This document shows positions 10,780-21,544 of a stretch of DNA of 64,000 nt, piece after piece. The DNA is taken from assembly GCA_902582345.1 (NCBI GenBank), contig CACHRU010000003.1:1-64000 (forward strand), written 5' to 3'. Numbering within the stretch: position 1 is the stretch's first letter; each line of letters begins with the position of its first letter. The translations under genes and the position numbers were made by a program. The notes under the pieces are model-generated. The model worked only from the letters and a program-made list of their open reading frames with translations. It made no database searches and was not told the origin of the DNA. Origin of the DNA: an uncultured Pelagibacteraceae bacterium (lineage in GTDB: Bacteria > Pseudomonadota > Alphaproteobacteria > Pelagibacterales > Pelagibacteraceae).

Positions 10780-12328
10780 ATTTTTTTAATAAAAAGAAGA
10801 ACGATATATATGTAAATAAAAGTATAAAAAATATCAAATCATTTTTGTTTTTATTTTTATTATCTACAATAGGAACGTTTAACTCTATATTTCCGGCTTC
10901 ATTAGGTTTTAAAAATTTTACCACCTGACCTTTGTGATTTATAAAAGCAGAAATACCCTGGTTTGTAGCTCTTATGAGATAACTATTGTTTTCAATAGCT
11001 CTAAAAATTGATTTTGAGAAATGTTGATATGGTCCTATAGATTTTCCAAACCACGCATCCTCAGATAAGTTTATTATAAGATTTGTTTTATCAATCTTCT
11101 GTATTAATTCTGGAAAAATTATTTCATAACAAATTAATGGTAAAATTTTATAATTATCTATATCTAAAGTTTTTAAATTTTTTCCTGGAGTAAAAGAACT
11201 ATAGCCTCTGGTAATTGTTTTAAAACCAATCTTTTTAATTAATGATTCAAAAGGTAAGAATTCCCCAAATGGAACTAATTTTCTTTTATTGTATTGATAC
11301 AAAATCTCAAACTCATTATTTATCATTACAAAACTATTAAAAATATTTTTTTCATTTTTTTTGTTAATACCAAATATTATTAAGTGATTTTTATTAAAAT
11401 TTTTATTAAATTTGTTCTTAAATATTTTAATTTCATCAAAATTATAACCAGAAAAAACTCCCTCAGGCCAAACAAAAATAGTTTTTTTATCCTTTTCTGG
11501 TGCGCTAAATTTAATCAATTTATCAATATTTATTCCAATTTCCTCTAGGTTTAAATCATATCTTAGATCAAAATTAGGAGAGATTATTTTGATCGCTTTT
11601 TGGTTTTTAGTAATAGTATCAGATATATAATTGTCTTTCTTATTATTAATTTGAATTGATCCATAAATATAATTTGAAAAAAAAATTAATATCAAAGATG
11701 CCGCGATCAGATAGGCAATTTTTTTTTTATTTAAAAAAAATAAAGCTGGAAATAAAAATAGAGTTATTGTTAGAAAATTAAATGCATATAAACCTATTAT
11801 ACTTAAAATTTGAATTGCTTCTTCAAACCAAGACCAACTGTAAGCCCAAAGGTTCCAAGGGAAACCTGTTAAAATTTTACCTCTAATAAAATCAATTAAT
11901 GAAAAGGTTAAGCTAAATAAAATTAAGGAATTTAAGTTATTTTTTAGAAATGGACCAATAGCTAAAGTGCCAAAGCCAAAAAAGAGTCCAAGAAAAACAG
12001 GCAAAACAAAAATTGCAAAAGGAATAAGAAGTTTGAAACTCTCATCAAAAGTTAAGGAGTTTGAAATCCAATAAGTACATGAAATAAAAAAACCAACACC
12101 AAAAGAGTGACCAACAAAAAATAAATTTCTTAAGAATGGTTTTTTTCTGTAAATATTCCTTGATCGTTTATTAACAAAAGTTAGAACAAAGAACAAAGAT
12201 GGGAAGATAAAGAAATTAATAAAAGTTAAATTAAAAGGTTGAAAGCTTAATACACTTATCAATCCCAATAAAAAGGGAATGAGAAAAATCATAAAAACTC
12301 TACTGCTAATAATTCCTTGAAAAATCAT
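10769..12328 (-). CDS. lnt: apolipoprotein N-acyltransferase
   Basis: Multi-TM N-terminus plus nitrilase-like domain ([39 protein letters not shown]). Confidence 0.93.
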   Translation of the reverse strand: MIFQGIISSRVFMIFLIPFLLGLISVLSFQPFNLTFINFFIFPSLFFVLTFVNKRSRNIYRKKPFLRNLFFVGHSFGVGFFISCTYWISNSLTFDESFKLLIPFAIFVLPVFLGLFFGFGTLAIGPFLKNNLNSLILFSLTFSLIDFIRGKILTGFPWNLWAYSWSWFEEAIQILSIIGLYAFNFLTITLFLFPALFFLNKKKIAYLIAASLILIFFSNYIYGSIQINNKKDNYISDTITKNQKAIKIISPNFDLRYDLNLEEIGINIDKLIKFSAPEKDKKTIFVWPEGVFSGYNFDEIKIFKNKFNKNFNKNHLIIFGINKKNEKNIFNSFVMINNEFEILYQYNKRKLVPFGEFLPFESLIKKIGFKTITRGYSSFTPGKNLKTLDIDNYKILPLICYEIIFPELIQKIDKTNLIINLSEDAWFGKSIGPYQHFSKSIFRAIENNSYLIRATNQGISAFINHKGQVVKFLKPNEAGNIELNVPIVDNKNKNKNDLIFFILLFTYISFFFLLKKYEK

Positions 12329-12786
12329 TTATTAATATGATTAAGTATCTTTTTTTCTAAAACGTTCATTTTTTTATAATCAGTAATTTTATAATGTTTA
12401 AATCCAAATAAATGAACTAAACCATGTATCCATAACTTATTTAATTCTGAATAAAAATTATATTCCTTGTTATCTTTAATCTTATTGAAATTAATAACAA
12501 TGTCCCCAACATAAATATTTATTTTTTTTTTAATAATTTTCTTTAAAATTTCTTTTTTGAAAAAAGGAAACGAGAGTACATCGGTAGCCCTATTTTTGCC
12601 TCTAAATCTATTGTTTAATTTTTTTATATTTTGATTTCCTGTTAATAAGATTGAAAATTCAATATTTTTTTTCTTAAAATATTCAAAGTTTTCAAGCTTT
12701 TTAATATATCTTTTTAAATAACTCTCTGGGTTTTTAAATTTAGATTTCCAAATCTTATTATCGATAAAAACATTAATTTTTATCAT
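12325..12786 (-). CDS. ybeY: endoribonuclease YbeY
   Basis: NRFRGKNRATDVLSFPF and WIHGLVHLFGFKHYK zinc motif; start at MIKINVFIDNK preferred over the track start at 12822. Confidence 0.9.
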   Translation of the reverse strand: MIKINVFIDNKIWKSKFKNPESYLKRYIKKLENFEYFKKKNIEFSILLTGNQNIKKLNNRFRGKNRATDVLSFPFFKKEILKKIIKKKINIYVGDIVINFNKIKDNKEYNFYSELNKLWIHGLVHLFGFKHYKITDYKKMNVLEKKILNHINK

Positions 12787-13771
12787 CAACTTTTTGATAA
12801 GCTTGAATAATTTTTGAAACAAGTGGGTGTCTGACTACATCTTTATGATCAAATTCTAAAATTTTAATCTCCTTAATTTTTTCAAGTATTTTTTTTGATT
12901 TGATTAATCCAGAGTGTGATTTGTTTAATAAATCTATTTGGGAAGGATCACCATTAACAACTAGCTTAGAATTTTCACCTATCCTTGTAAGAAACATCTT
13001 AATTTGTGTAGAAGTTGCATTTTGAGCCTCATCAAGAATAGCAAAAGAGTTTTTTAATGTACGTCCTCTCATAAAAGCCAAAGGTGCAATTTCAATCTCT
13101 CCAGTTTCAATTTTTTTTTGTATTTTTTCAAATCCAAATAAATCATACAGTGCGTCATACAATGGTCTAAGGTATGGATCCACCTTCTCTTTCATGTCAC
13201 CAGGTAAGAAGCCTAATTTTTCCCCAGCTTCTACTGCCGGTCTTGATAAAATAACTCTATCTATTTTTTTTTCCATCAACATAGTTATAGCTACAGAAAC
13301 TGCTAAAAAACTTTTACCAGTACCGGCGGGGCCTAGTGCCATTATAATTTGATTATTTTTGAGAGCCTTAATGTATTCTGACTGCTTTTTTGATCTTGCG
13401 ATCACTGATTGTTTAGGAGTCTTGATTAGCTCTCCTAATGGATGAATGTTTGTCTCGCTTAAGTCTTTTTCATTTTTCACAGAATGGATTATATCATTAC
13501 TATCTATCAGATTTGTCAAAATATATTTATTTCCTAAAAATTTAATAGCATTAGCTGTCTTTATTACAACTTCACTATCACCTTTAATTGTAAGTGAATT
13601 GCCTCTGAAAAAAATTTTTGAATTTGTTAATTTTTCAATCTCTATTAGATTTTTATTAAATTCACCAACAATAGACGCTAACATATCGTTATCAAAAATT
13701 TGAATATTTATTGTTTGCTTGTCTATTTTTTTTACTAATAATTTTTGATCTGTTTTTGAAATCTGGGACAT
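12773..13771 (-). CDS. phoH: PhoH family ATPase (YbeZ)
   Basis: MALGPAGTGKSFLAV Walker A, FAILDEAQNAT Walker B; adjacent to ybeY and miaB. Confidence 0.93.
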   Translation of the reverse strand: MSQISKTDQKLLVKKIDKQTINIQIFDNDMLASIVGEFNKNLIEIEKLTNSKIFFRGNSLTIKGDSEVVIKTANAIKFLGNKYILTNLIDSNDIIHSVKNEKDLSETNIHPLGELIKTPKQSVIARSKKQSEYIKALKNNQIIMALGPAGTGKSFLAVSVAITMLMEKKIDRVILSRPAVEAGEKLGFLPGDMKEKVDPYLRPLYDALYDLFGFEKIQKKIETGEIEIAPLAFMRGRTLKNSFAILDEAQNATSTQIKMFLTRIGENSKLVVNGDPSQIDLLNKSHSGLIKSKKILEKIKEIKILEFDHKDVVRHPLVSKIIQAYQKVDDKN

Positions 13772-15103
13772 CTATGCTGCAAAATTTTTTTTTCTATTCT
13801 CATTAAAAATACTTCCAAATAACGTACGGTGATTAAAGCTTTTTATGTTAGTTTCAAATATACCACCTGTTAAATTTGAATTATTTGATACTATTACTGA
13901 ATTAAAAAATTCATCACGGCCAAAGTATTGATTTTTTGAGATCTTATTTTCAAATAAAACTTTTACCTTTTTGCCGATGAGACTTTTTCTGTAATTTATT
14001 TTAATATTTTCTGCAGCACCTTGGAATGTTTTAAGTCTTTTTTTTGCATCCTCCGTCTTAATGAGTTTGAGAGAATCTGCGGGCGTACCTGGCCTAGGAC
14101 TAAAATTGAAAGAATACGTATTGATAAATTCTATCTTTTTTAAAATTTTTAAAGTATCATTAAAATCTTTTTTTGTTTCACCTGGATAGGCAATAATAAA
14201 ATCACTTGAAAATTTAATATTTGTTTTTTTTTGCTTTAATTTTTCGATTTTTTTAATGTAATCTTCAACCGAGTGTTTTCTGTTCATCTCATTTAAAATC
14301 TTATCTGAGCCAGACTGTATTGGTAAATGTAAAAGAGGCATTAATTTTTTTGAACTACCGTGGACATCTATTAGATCATCAGTCATATCGATGGGATGAG
14401 AAGTGGTATATCTAATTCTTTTTAAACCCTCTAATTTTTCAAGCTCTATAATAAGATCTGATAATCTTTTATTATTAAATAGGTACGCATTTACATTTTG
14501 TCCTAAAAGTATAATTTCTTTAGTTCCATTATCTACTAATAACTTTGCTTCATCAAAAATATCATTAAATGATCTTGATAATTCTGGACCGCGTGTGTAA
14601 GGAACTACACAAAATTTACAAAATTTATCACAGCCTTCTTGAATTGTTAAATAAGATGATATTTTCGAATTATAATTTCTTATTAAATTGATCTGATCAA
14701 ATTTTTTTATAGTTTCGAACTCTGTTAGATTAATCCTGTCTCTTTTTTCCTCTATACCTTTAATTATTTTTGCTAATTCATGATAAGATTGCGGACCTAT
14801 CACTGCATCTATATATCTGTCGTTTTGTAATATTATTTCACCTTCAGCCTGAGCAACACAACCAGCTATTATTACTATTGGTTTATTTTTATTTCTGTAG
14901 TTTTTTTTAATCCTTCCTACATCGTGATAAACTTTTTCTGTCGCTTTTTCCCGAATATGACAAGTGTTTATCAAATAACAATCAGCGGTTTTTGGATTTT
15001 CAGTTTTTTCATAATCTATTTTTTTTACAAAATCAAAAATACGATCAGTATCGTACTCGTTCATTTGACATCCAAAAGTTTTTATGAAGATTTTTTTTGA
15101 CAA
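13772..15103 (-). CDS. miaB: tRNA-2-methylthio-N6-dimethylallyladenosine synthase MiaB
   Basis: FIKTFGCQMNEYDTDRI; radical SAM motif EGCDKFCKFCVVPYTRG; TRAM-like C-terminus. Confidence 0.96.
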   Translation of the reverse strand: MSKKIFIKTFGCQMNEYDTDRIFDFVKKIDYEKTENPKTADCYLINTCHIREKATEKVYHDVGRIKKNYRNKNKPIVIIAGCVAQAEGEIILQNDRYIDAVIGPQSYHELAKIIKGIEEKRDRINLTEFETIKKFDQINLIRNYNSKISSYLTIQEGCDKFCKFCVVPYTRGPELSRSFNDIFDEAKLLVDNGTKEIILLGQNVNAYLFNNKRLSDLIIELEKLEGLKRIRYTTSHPIDMTDDLIDVHGSSKKLMPLLHLPIQSGSDKILNEMNRKHSVEDYIKKIEKLKQKKTNIKFSSDFIIAYPGETKKDFNDTLKILKKIEFINTYSFNFSPRPGTPADSLKLIKTEDAKKRLKTFQGAAENIKINYRKSLIGKKVKVLFENKISKNQYFGRDEFFNSVIVSNNSNLTGGIFETNIKSFNHRTLFGSIFNENRKKNFAA

Positions 15104-15104
15104 A

Positions 15105-15524
15105 TTATTTTTTAATTTTTGAGCCGTAAAGCTCTAATTTATGATCGACTAACTTATAACCTAATTTTTCCGCAATTTTAATCTGTAACTCTTCAATATC
15201 TTTATCCACAAATTCAACTATTTCCCCGCTATTAATATCAATTAAGTGATTATGATTATCATTAATTTCATATCTTGCCTTCCCGGCTTTAAAATCATGT
15301 TTAATTAATATTCCTGCTTCCTCAAATAATTTTACAGTTCGATAGACTGTTGCAATACTTATTTTATCATCAATAACTGTTACACGTTTATGAAGCTCAT
15401 CAACATCTGGATGATCTTTTGACCCGTAAATTTCTTTTGATTCAGACAAAACTTTTGCAATAATTTTTCTTTGGTCAGTTAGCCTAACTCCTTTTTCTTT
15501 GCATTTATTTTCTATTACACTCAT
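15105..15524 (-). CDS. fur: Fur family transcriptional regulator
   Basis: GVRLTDQRKIIAKVL, ISIATVYRTVKLFEEAGIL, NDNHNHLID. Confidence 0.88.
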   Translation of the reverse strand: MSVIENKCKEKGVRLTDQRKIIAKVLSESKEIYGSKDHPDVDELHKRVTVIDDKISIATVYRTVKLFEEAGILIKHDFKAGKARYEINDNHNHLIDINSGEIVEFVDKDIEELQIKIAEKLGYKLVDHKLELYGSKIKK

Positions 15525-15537
15525 ATAATTATTTAAT

Positions 15538-15921
15538 TTAACTTAAATACATAGGTTTAATCAATTTATTTTCTAATTTTTTTTTAATTATTAATTTTTC
15601 AATATTTTCAAGGTTAAAGTTCAATAATTGGTTTTCTTTATATCCATAAATTTTAGCACCTGTTGAAATTTTAATGCCTTTTGCCACACTTAACGAAGTT
15701 CTAATTGATGAAAATTTGCCTGGACCTTGGTTTACAATTATAGAAAACTTATTATCAACAATTGTTTTATTTATTTTTAAAAAATCTAATATAATCTTTG
15801 ATAATAAATCGCTATTATGATGAAATTCTTTTATTTGATGAATGATAAATTTTTTACCTATTTTTAAACCTAAAGTATCTTTTTTGCCTGTGCAATTTAT
15901 TATTAAAAAATTTTTAATCAT
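15538..15921 (-). CDS. tsaB: short TsaB-like protein (t6A biosynthesis; M22 family N-terminal domain)
   Basis: VNQGPGKFSSIRTSLSVAKGI matches the GPGSFTGLR-type TsaB motif; next to fur/miaB; only 127 aa. Confidence 0.75.
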   Translation of the reverse strand: MIKNFLIINCTGKKDTLGLKIGKKFIIHQIKEFHHNSDLLSKIILDFLKINKTIVDNKFSIIVNQGPGKFSSIRTSLSVAKGIKISTGAKIYGYKENQLLNFNLENIEKLIIKKKLENKLIKPMYLS

Positions 15922-16939
15922 TATCTTGTTTATAAATATTATAAATTCATTTTACAATTCAAATTCCAAAGCAGAAACTATCGATGACTATGGAATTATT
16001 AGTTTAATGTATCACAGATTTGATGAAAACAAATATCCGTCTACAAATATTAGAATGGGAGATTTTAAAGAACATATTTATACAATAAAAAATGAAGGTA
16101 TTGAATTTGTAAATCCAAAAGATTTTGAATCAAATTTAAAAAAAAATAAAAAAAGGAAAATTTTACTAACAATTGATGATGGTTTCTTATCATTTTATGA
16201 AAAAGCCTGGCCTTTTCTGAAAGAAAATAAAATTCCTTTTATTCTTTTTGTAAGCACTAGGGAGGTTGGAAAAAAAGGTTATATGAATTGGAGTCAAATT
16301 AAAGAGATTTATAAAAGTGAACTTGGATTTATCGGAAATCATAGTCATTCACATGAATATCTTGTTGATGAAGACTTAAATTTGATTAAAAAAGATTTAT
16401 TAAAATCTATTTCTATTTTTAAAAAAGAGCTTGGATCTAATTCTACATTTTTTTCTTATCCATTTGGGGAATATAGTAATATATTTAAAAAAATAGTGAG
16501 TGAATTAAAATTTAAATATGCCTTCGGTCAACATTCCGGTGTTATATTTGAGTCCGACAATATGCTGGAGCTGCCGCGGTTTCCCATTAATGAAAAATAC
16601 GGGAAACAAGATAGGTTTAAAACTATTTTAAAAACCTTGCCATTAAAATATGAAAAAATTTTTCCTGAAGAAAGGTATATTTATGAAAAGGATAATCCTC
16701 CTAAAGTTTTTATAGAATTTAGTAACGATTTAAAAAATTTAAAATCTATAAATTGTTTTTCAAATGAGGAGGATAAATGGAGAAATTCAAAAATAAAATT
16801 TAAAAGTGAAAATGAGTTGGAAATAATATTACAAGGTAAATTTGTAACAGAGCGAGGAAGAATAAACTGTTCTTTAAGAGAGAAAAATGGATTTTATAGA
16901 TGGCTTGGTTTACAATTTGTAATCGCAGAAATTAATTAA
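15842..16939 (+). CDS. polysaccharide deacetylase family protein, secreted
   Basis: YGIISLMYHRFDE, LLTIDDGFLSFYEKAWPFL, GNHSHSHEYL (NodB homology motifs); signal-peptide-like KKFLIIILFINIINSFYNSNSKAE; true start probably near 15902 at a non-ATG codon. Confidence 0.85.
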   Translation: MINFLPIFKPKVSFLPVQFIIKKFLIIILFINIINSFYNSNSKAETIDDYGIISLMYHRFDENKYPSTNIRMGDFKEHIYTIKNEGIEFVNPKDFESNLKKNKKRKILLTIDDGFLSFYEKAWPFLKENKIPFILFVSTREVGKKGYMNWSQIKEIYKSELGFIGNHSHSHEYLVDEDLNLIKKDLLKSISIFKKELGSNSTFFSYPFGEYSNIFKKIVSELKFKYAFGQHSGVIFESDNMLELPRFPINEKYGKQDRFKTILKTLPLKYEKIFPEERYIYEKDNPPKVFIEFSNDLKNLKSINCFSNEEDKWRNSKIKFKSENELEIILQGKFVTERGRINCSLREKNGFYRWLGLQFVIAEIN

Positions 16940-18396
16940 AGATTTAATTCTTTCTTGATTATAGAGTTAGTTAGTTGAACAGTTTCGAAATCTGAAAGAC
17001 TATTTTGCTTAATTATTTGTTTTAAAATTTCTGTATATTCTTTTCCTGTTTGAGCATATTTATCTAATGTTTCCGTTAAGTCTAGGCCTTTGATTTTTTT
17101 ATTCCTTTTTCTCAAATTATATCTTTTTTCTCTGAAATCTGCATAACCCTTGTGCGTATTTAAATTATTTTTGTAAGCTTTTACTGATGCTCTTAAAATT
17201 GGAAATCTCAATATCTTATGTCCCTCATTTTTTCCTTTTGACAGAGGTTCTATACCTTGTCCTGTCCAGGTCCACTGTCCAAAAATTGCATTTCCTTCTA
17301 ATGCAAATCTGGATGTTCCCCATCCACTCTCTTTTGCAGCTTGAGCTAAAGCAATAGAAACTGGAATTATATCCATACGTTTTTCTAACTCTTTAATGTT
17401 AGAATTTTTTACTTTATATTCTCTTAACTTTTGTCTTAACCAAAGTTTCTCTTTTTCTGTGGTCATTTTTTTTGAAGTAATTTTTTTTAATTTTATCCTA
17501 TCATCAAAGATTTTTTCATTTTCAGCTACTATAAGAGGAAGAACGATCTGTATAAAAGTTTCTTTCTTTAGTTTAGTATCTTTAATTTCATCTAAGTCTT
17601 TAGGGAATTGAGTAAAATAAATGGGTTTAACTCTTTTTTGAAATCTAACTGTCTTTAAATCGTAATCAACATCTTTGAAAAGGCTTAAAATTGTATCTGT
17701 TTTTAAGTTTAAATTTGGTAAAACAAATTCTTTTGCAACATCTTTACTTTTTTGGGTTTTTTTTGGCTTTGTCTGTTTTTTTACAACTTTTTGATCACTT
17801 GTTTTTTTATCTTTAATCTTTGGTTTATTTTCTGGCTGTTTTTTTTGAGCTTTAGATTTTTCTAATTTAATTTCATCTTTTACGGTTTGATCTTTTTCCG
17901 CTATTTCAAATTCATTAATTATGTCTTTTATGTAAAAGCCACTCACTATCACCAAAACCACGAAGGCTGAAGCAATAAACGTTGTAACAATTTTATTCGC
18001 TTTTCTTTCTTGAACTTGAAAGTTGTGGGCACTATTAAGAATTTTTACTGTACTTCTATTTATAAAATTTATTAATTTAAATATGGCATTAATAAACGAT
18101 ACGAAAAAATTTTGAATGTTTCTGAATATCTTAAAGATACCTTTGGTCAGAGATAAAAAAAAATCTGCTATTGATCTATTTAAAGATCCTATTGGTTTTT
18201 TTATTTTTTTTGTTTGAATTTCTAAAATACTTTTGTTTATTTCTGTTGGTATTGGAACATTATTTTTTTTTAAAATATGCTCAATTTGCGCTGTTGTTAA
18301 ATATTTTTTATTTTTTATGTAATTATTTATATCGCTTATTTTATAAATATTAGCTAATTCAATTAATTTTTCTCTATACGATAAAATTTTTTTCAT
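16936..18396 (-). CDS. Bax-like glucosaminidase-domain protein with N-terminal membrane-associated region
   Basis: PVSIALAQAAKESGWGTSRFALEGNAIFGQWTW...GIEPLS is typical of Bax/glucosaminidase; single TM VVTTFIASAFVVLVIVSGFYI then Lys-rich linker. Confidence 0.83.
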   Translation of the reverse strand: MKKILSYREKLIELANIYKISDINNYIKNKKYLTTAQIEHILKKNNVPIPTEINKSILEIQTKKIKKPIGSLNRSIADFFLSLTKGIFKIFRNIQNFFVSFINAIFKLINFINRSTVKILNSAHNFQVQERKANKIVTTFIASAFVVLVIVSGFYIKDIINEFEIAEKDQTVKDEIKLEKSKAQKKQPENKPKIKDKKTSDQKVVKKQTKPKKTQKSKDVAKEFVLPNLNLKTDTILSLFKDVDYDLKTVRFQKRVKPIYFTQFPKDLDEIKDTKLKKETFIQIVLPLIVAENEKIFDDRIKLKKITSKKMTTEKEKLWLRQKLREYKVKNSNIKELEKRMDIIPVSIALAQAAKESGWGTSRFALEGNAIFGQWTWTGQGIEPLSKGKNEGHKILRFPILRASVKAYKNNLNTHKGYADFREKRYNLRKRNKKIKGLDLTETLDKYAQTGKEYTEILKQIIKQNSLSDFETVQLTNSIIKKELNL

Positions 18397-18399
18397 TTT

Positions 18400-18942
18400 T
18401 TACAATGCTTTAACAGATTTTACCTCTTTTATATAGTGACATAATAAGTTTTGAACTCCTTGTTTCAAAGTCATTAAAGAGCTTGGGCATCCAGAGCAGC
18501 TCCCTTGAAGTTCAACTAACACGATACCATTTTCAAAAGATTTAAATTTAATATCCCCACCATCCCTTGCAACCGCAGGTCTAATTTTTGTGTTAAGGAT
18601 TTCTTTAATTTTTTTTACAGTCTGACTATCATTATCACTTTCACGCTCTGAATTGTTTGCTAAAATTGGTCCCTTGTTATTTTGAAAATAATCATTTATG
18701 TGAGAAATAACTGTGGGTTTAAGTGAGTCCCAAGAAGTTTTATCATTTTTTTTTACGGATAAAAAATTTTTTGATAATAAAACTAACTCCACTCCTTCAA
18801 AGTTCAATAAATCTTTGATGAATGGGTTTCTTATATTTTCTAAATCCTTTTTTTGAAATTCTTCTGATCCAATTTCCGATATAGTTTTCTCGGAAAGAAA
18901 CTTTAAAGAATTCGGGTTAGGTGTTATTTCAGTTGTTATCAT
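18400..18942 (-). CDS. NifU/NfuA-like Fe-S scaffold protein
   Basis: N-terminal TEITPNPNSLKFL (Nfu N domain) and C-terminal RPAVARDGGDIKF...LQGSCSGCPSSLMTLKQGVQNLL. Confidence 0.9.
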   Translation of the reverse strand: MITTEITPNPNSLKFLSEKTISEIGSEEFQKKDLENIRNPFIKDLLNFEGVELVLLSKNFLSVKKNDKTSWDSLKPTVISHINDYFQNNKGPILANNSERESDNDSQTVKKIKEILNTKIRPAVARDGGDIKFKSFENGIVLVELQGSCSGCPSSLMTLKQGVQNLLCHYIKEVKSVKAL

Positions 18943-18955
18943 GAGGTTTATTATA

Positions 18956-19960
18956 TTATATTAAGCCAACTATATCACGTATCTTTTTTAAGTTTTCCTC
19001 AGCTTTTAAATTAGCTTTTTCACTGCCTTTTTTTAAAATTTTTTCTAAAAAAATTCTATCTTTAATCATTTTTTTTATTTCTTTGCCTATCGGACATATT
19101 TTTTCTACAAGTGCATCCGATAAATTTTTTTTAAGATGTGTAAAGTCTTTCCCGGACATTTGTTTTAAAACTTCCCCTACTGGTGTGTTAGTCAGATCTG
19201 AATAAATAGTTATCAAGTTTAATGCTTCGGGTCTTTTATTAAGCTCTACTTCGTTTGACGGTATAGGTTCAGAGTCTGTTTTTGCTTTTTTTATTTTTTT
19301 TACAATTTCATCTGCATCGTCCTTAAGATTAATTCTTGAATATTCTGATTCTTCTGATTTACTCATTTTCTTTGTTCCGTCTCTTAAGCTCATGATTCTG
19401 GAAATTTTTTTTGGTATTAAAGGCTCAGGTAAAGGAAAAAAATTTTCAACTTGAAAATCATTATTAAATTTTTGAGCTATATCTCTTGAAAGTTCTATAT
19501 GTTGTTTTTGGTCAGCGCCTACTGGAACATGTGTAGCTTTATACAATAATATATCTGCGGCCATTAGATTGGGATATATATAAAGACCGACACTTGCTTT
19601 TTCTTTGTCTGTTCCAGCTTTATCTTTAAATTGTGTCATTCTATTAAGCCACCCAACTCTTGAAACACAATTTAAAATCCAAGCTAATTCAGCATGTCCG
19701 CTCACTGAAGATTGATTAAATATAATACTGTTTTCGTGATCGAGTCCTGAAGCAATAAATCCTGCGGTAGTTTCAAGAATATTGGATTTTAGTATTTTAG
19801 GATTTTGGAAAGTTGTTATCGCATGTAAATCAACAACACAATAAATACATTCCATTTTTTTTTGTAAAGAAACGAAATTTTTTAATGCTCCAAGATAGTT
19901 TCCTAAATGAAGATTGCCTGTAGGTTGAACACCTGAAAAAACTATTTTTTTGTCACTCAT
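18956..19960 (-). CDS. trpS: tryptophanyl-tRNA synthetase
   Basis: [19 protein letters not shown] (HIGH-like), KMSKSEESE (KMSKS). Confidence 0.96.
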   Translation of the reverse strand: MSDKKIVFSGVQPTGNLHLGNYLGALKNFVSLQKKMECIYCVVDLHAITTFQNPKILKSNILETTAGFIASGLDHENSIIFNQSSVSGHAELAWILNCVSRVGWLNRMTQFKDKAGTDKEKASVGLYIYPNLMAADILLYKATHVPVGADQKQHIELSRDIAQKFNNDFQVENFFPLPEPLIPKKISRIMSLRDGTKKMSKSEESEYSRINLKDDADEIVKKIKKAKTDSEPIPSNEVELNKRPEALNLITIYSDLTNTPVGEVLKQMSGKDFTHLKKNLSDALVEKICPIGKEIKKMIKDRIFLEKILKKGSEKANLKAEENLKKIRDIVGLI

Positions 19961-21486
19961 ACACGATAGTTATTTTTGTTTAGTTTAAGCACTCCTAAAA
20001 GGTTACATGTTAATAAATAAATCATTGCTGATGATAATACAATAAATAATAAATAACCGAACTTAAAGAAATTTGAATATAATAATTGTAAATTAAAAAA
20101 GTTTATAGCAAAAATCAAAAATATGGACATAGCTGTAGTTGATAATAAGATTTTTGAAAGATTTATTATATTATATTTTCTAATGTTAAAATATTTCTTA
20201 TTAGAGAGTATATATAGATAAACTATGCTGCCCATCCATGCTGAAGTAGATGTTGCGATAGGGATAATAATGAAACCAATTTTTTTAAAAAAGAGCAGGC
20301 TTATAGAAACATTTATAAAAACCATAAAGATTGAAATATAAAAGGGTGTTTTCGTATCAAGTCTTGCAAAAAAAAGATTTGCAAATATCTTTAAAACTGC
20401 AAAAGCTGGAATACCAAAGCTAAAATATTTTAAAGCTTCTGCTGTTAGTCTCACATCCTCAATGTTAAAAGATCCATACCCAAAAAGAGCGTTTATAATT
20501 TCCTCTGATGCTATATATAAACCAGCAAAAGCTGGCACTGAAAGTAGAAGTGAAAGTTCTAATGATTTATTTTGAATATCATGAACTTTTTTGAAATTTC
20601 TTAATTTCAGCGCTGATGACAAAATCGGCAGTGAGACAGTGCTTACAGCTATACCAGCTATAGCTAAATTAATCTGATAAATTCTATCAGCATAGTATAA
20701 ATAAGAAACCGCTCCAACTTGGAATGAAGCTATTATAGTTCCAATAAGAATGTTAATCTGGGTCACGCCTGATGAAAAAATACTGGGCAATAATCTTTTA
20801 ACAAAGAATTTAACTTTATTGCTAATTTTGGTCTTAAGTTTAATTGATGGTTTATAATATTTCCTTGTAAAAAATATTAAAAAGATAAGTTGTAATAAGC
20901 CAGCAAAAGTTACACTATAAGATAAATTTTTTGAATAGTTGTTATCATAAAGGTATGAAAAAATTATCGAAGCTATCATTAATAAGTTTAGAATTATTGG
21001 AGCTGCAGCTGCTACTGCAAATTTGTTATGAGAATTTAGAATTCCTGAAAAAAAAGATGACAAACTTACTAAAAGCAAAAAAGGGAAAGTTATTCGTGTT
21101 AACTCTATCGCAAGTTCAAATTTTAAATTATTTTCAATAAAACCAGGCGCAATAAAAAAAACAAAGAATGGTGTGAATATTTCAGCTAGTATAACAATAA
21201 ACAGTAATACCAATGAGATTAGAGCTAATACTTCGTCAGCAAATTTTTTACCTGATTTTTTACTTTTAAGTTTTTCTGCAGAATACCCTGGTATAAAAGC
21301 AGCATTAAATGTTCCCTCTGCAAATAGTCTTCTGAAAGTATTTGGAAGTCGAAAAGCCACAAAAAAAGCATCCGCATAAATTGATGCCCCAAGAAAAATA
21401 GCAATAAGTATATCTCTGAAATAACCAAGAATCCTACTAATAAGGGTAAAAAAACTAAATACTGTGGTCGTTGACAATAAATTCAT
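19957..21486 (-). CDS. murJ: lipid II flippase MurJ/MviN
   Basis: [44 protein letters not shown]; multi-TM. Confidence 0.94.
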   Translation of the reverse strand: MNLLSTTTVFSFFTLISRILGYFRDILIAIFLGASIYADAFFVAFRLPNTFRRLFAEGTFNAAFIPGYSAEKLKSKKSGKKFADEVLALISLVLLFIVILAEIFTPFFVFFIAPGFIENNLKFELAIELTRITFPFLLLVSLSSFFSGILNSHNKFAVAAAAPIILNLLMIASIIFSYLYDNNYSKNLSYSVTFAGLLQLIFLIFFTRKYYKPSIKLKTKISNKVKFFVKRLLPSIFSSGVTQINILIGTIIASFQVGAVSYLYYADRIYQINLAIAGIAVSTVSLPILSSALKLRNFKKVHDIQNKSLELSLLLSVPAFAGLYIASEEIINALFGYGSFNIEDVRLTAEALKYFSFGIPAFAVLKIFANLFFARLDTKTPFYISIFMVFINVSISLLFFKKIGFIIIPIATSTSAWMGSIVYLYILSNKKYFNIRKYNIINLSKILLSTTAMSIFLIFAINFFNLQLLYSNFFKFGYLLFIVLSSAMIYLLTCNLLGVLKLNKNNYRV

Positions 21487-21544
21487 AATAAAGCCAAAAT
21501 TATCAGTGATTAATTCTCATTTATATTACATACTAAAGAAACTA

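Noticed and set aside
17700-17900. Lys/Thr-rich low-complexity stretch as a possible tandem repeat
   Set aside because: No regular period; reads as an in-frame flexible linker of the glucosaminidase protein.
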